Shown piece by piece: positions 9,100 through 10,234 of a DNA stretch of 10,234 nt. A program made the translations under genes and the position numbers. Below the pieces are notes generated by a model. The model was not told where the DNA came from. It did no database searches and saw only the letters and a list, made by a program, of their open reading frames with translations. Each line of letters starts with the position of its first letter. Positions within the stretch are counted from its first letter, which is position 1. This DNA is from Cochliopodium minus (lineage: Eukaryota > Discosea > Himatismenida > Cochliopodiidae), in the NCBI GenBank assembly GCA_024220525.1, contig JAMYWO010000113.1:1-10234 (forward strand), read 5' to 3'.

Positions 9100-10113
9100 T
9101 CACAATGAAGAACACACTAAAAGTTGATTGTTCGACATACCAGCAACTATGTACTGGTTTTCTCTTTGTGGATTCATAGCCAACGAAGTTACGTAATGTT
9201 TGAGAGGGACGTGGATCGACAAGGGAATTTCTGATTGGGAGTTATAGTCGAATTGAAGAAAAGAAAAGCCGGGAGTACTGTTGACGGATGCAAAGAAATT
9301 TCCGTTAGGTGTGAAACAGTTTTTAGAGAAAATAAAGTCGTTTTTTTCGGAGATGATTTCAGGCGTTTTCATTGAAACAACCCTACGTGAACACAAATCA
9401 AACAGTCCACTCGTAAAGTTTGTTTGGAAAGCTATTTCTAGACCTGTTGGATGGAGATTCAAAGAGGAGATGGGAGAGATGTGTGAGGAGGATCTCTTTG
9501 TGAACAGCTTTATATCTGTTGTTGAGTGAGGAACGGAGGGGTATCTCACGTCCCATGTGTTTATGTGTCCTGAAGAATTTCCTGTTATCACCATTTGTTC
9601 ATCACTTGATACTTCCAAACAATGTACAGATCCATGTCTTTAAAAATTAAATTTTAAAAATAAAAAAAATGAATAATTAAAAACAATAAAAAAATTCTTT
9701 AAAAAAATTATTTAAAAAAATTTTTAAAAAAAGTAATTTAAAAAAATAATTTAAAAGTAAAAAATTATAAAAATTAGTAAAAAAAATTATAAAAATTAAT
9801 AAAAAAAATAAAAATTAATAAAAAAAATAAAATAATTTAAAAAAAAAATTTTAAAAAAAATTTTTTATTAATACCTTGAGTCTTGGAAAAATCTTGTTGA
9901 TGGTAAATTTCCTTTTACTTTTGAATCAAACAAACATATTGTTCCACTATTACGAAAATTAAATTTAAAACGTTTTATAAAATTTTGAAATAACCTTTTT
10001 GTTCCCGCGAAGATGCAAGACGAACCAGTGCGCACCCCTTGCATCATTTTAAAGTCCATAAAACTGCTTTTATTTTTATCATAAAATTTTCTCACAGGAT
10101 CATTTGATTCTCC
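9100..10113 (-). CDS. WD40-repeat protein, 3' portion (five propeller blades and stop)
   Basis: Minus-strand exons are 10113-9995, 9946-9875 and 9637-9100 (729 nt with the TGA; 242 residues). The first begins at an acceptor TTTTTTAG in phase 0, so the gene is 5'-incomplete at the right edge. Five WD40-like blades can be traced. They end in SGTICLFDSKV, SSGHINTWDVRY, TSGLFDLCSRRV, PGFSFLQFDY and NNQLLVCSSL, and start respectively near SSFMDF, HGSVHCLEVSSDEQ, SPISSLNLHPTG, SKNCFTPNGNF and VTSLAMNP. The 48-base middle intron has no stop and is a multiple of three, so it would be missed as coding. The stop directly follows the last blade strand. Generic resemblance to UTP18-like and DCAF-type WD40 proteins was noticed but does not settle the family. 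It is best read as the second half of the gene at 136-1293. Confidence 0.82.
9758..9838. repeat. Short tandem repeat of about 20 bases in a WD40-gene intron
   Basis: About four imperfect units of the form TAAAAAAATTATAAAAATTA lie head to tail inside the intron 9638-9874. The units are 19-22 bases and progressively degenerate. Nothing beyond replication slippage is suggested. Confidence 0.5.
9947..9994 (-). other. 48-base in-frame intron in the WD40 gene
   Basis: Donor GTTATT follows AAAAAG at 9995, and acceptor CGTAATAG precedes the exon start at 9946. The intron has no stop codon in the reading frame, so it can be translated. Removing it restores a standard blade end, FAGTKSGTICLFD. Retaining it inserts 16 aromatic/basic residues inside a beta strand. 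Confidence 0.8.
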
Positions 10114-10234
10114 CTAAAAAATGATTTATTGTTTTTTAAAAAAAGAATTATTTTTTATTTTTATTTTTTATTTTTATTTTATTTTTTATTTTTTATTTTT
10201 TATTTTTTATTTTTTATTTTTTATTTTTTATTTT
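10114..10234 (-). repeat. T/A tract forming the end of an intron of the WD40 gene, cut by the window edge
   Basis: On the minus strand this ends in AATCATTTTTTAG just before the exon at 10113, so it is the 3' part of an intron. From 10145 to the edge the forward strand is TTTTTA/TTTTTTA repeats like those at 1-133. Together with 1-135 it would make one intron of about 256 bases if the window is circular. Confidence 0.75.

Noticed and set aside
9281-9529. Plus-strand open frame opposite the WD40 3' exon
   Set aside because: The minus-strand frame gives recognisable WD40 blades over the same bases.
10140-10234. T/A repeats at the window edges as telomeres
   Set aside because: Both edges have the repeat in the same orientation, the unit lacks G-rich character, and the tracts lie inside introns with exons adjoining.

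Overview
The window is eukaryotic nuclear-type DNA from a very AT-rich protist. Genes are split by many short spliceosomal introns with GTAAAA-like donors and AG acceptors, and some introns carry a CTAAC-type branch site. Introns and spacers are almost pure A/T runs. The proteins are Asn/Lys/Ser-rich and the standard genetic code fits. A metamonad amoeba such as Anaeramoeba, or another AT-rich free-living amoeba or flagellate, is my guess; the sequence does not fix the taxon.

Layout. (1) 136-1293, minus: the first four exons of a WD40 protein, from the initiator Met through two propeller blades, running off the left edge inside an intron. (2) 1294-1821: spacer between divergent genes, holding a possible decayed coding frame. 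(3) 1822-6839, plus: a 13-exon gene for a 1129-residue type I membrane protein. It has a signal peptide, two tandem copies of a 411-residue GLUG-repeat beta-solenoid unit, a Cys-rich linker, a second extracellular region, one transmembrane helix and an acidic tail. (4) 6840-7096: spacer with an ambiguous base and a (T6A)n tract. (5) 7097-8961, plus: a 4-exon gene for a 291-residue protein with a tentative SBF2/KIAA0513-like domain. (6) 9100-10113, minus: the last three exons of a WD40 protein, with five blades and a stop, entering from the right edge inside an intron.

The main observation is that the two WD40 pieces at opposite edges look like the two halves of one gene. The left piece has a start, two blades and no end, and leaves in phase 0. 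The right piece has no start, five blades and a stop, and enters in phase 0. Both edges are intronic and made of the same T/A repeat. Joined across the edges they give 446 residues and exactly seven blades. The window therefore behaves like a circular or circularly permuted 10.2-kb sequence, or one unit of a tandem array, rather than a slice of a single-copy linear chromosome. The single N at 6966, inside a T/A tract just before a gene that may lack its 5' exon, is a candidate for the real ends of the source contig.

Nothing suggests the three genes act in one pathway: one is a surface protein, one a possible membrane-traffic protein, one a WD40 scaffold with a PCNA-motif-like N-terminus. No RNA genes, CRISPR arrays, intact transposons or viral genes were seen.
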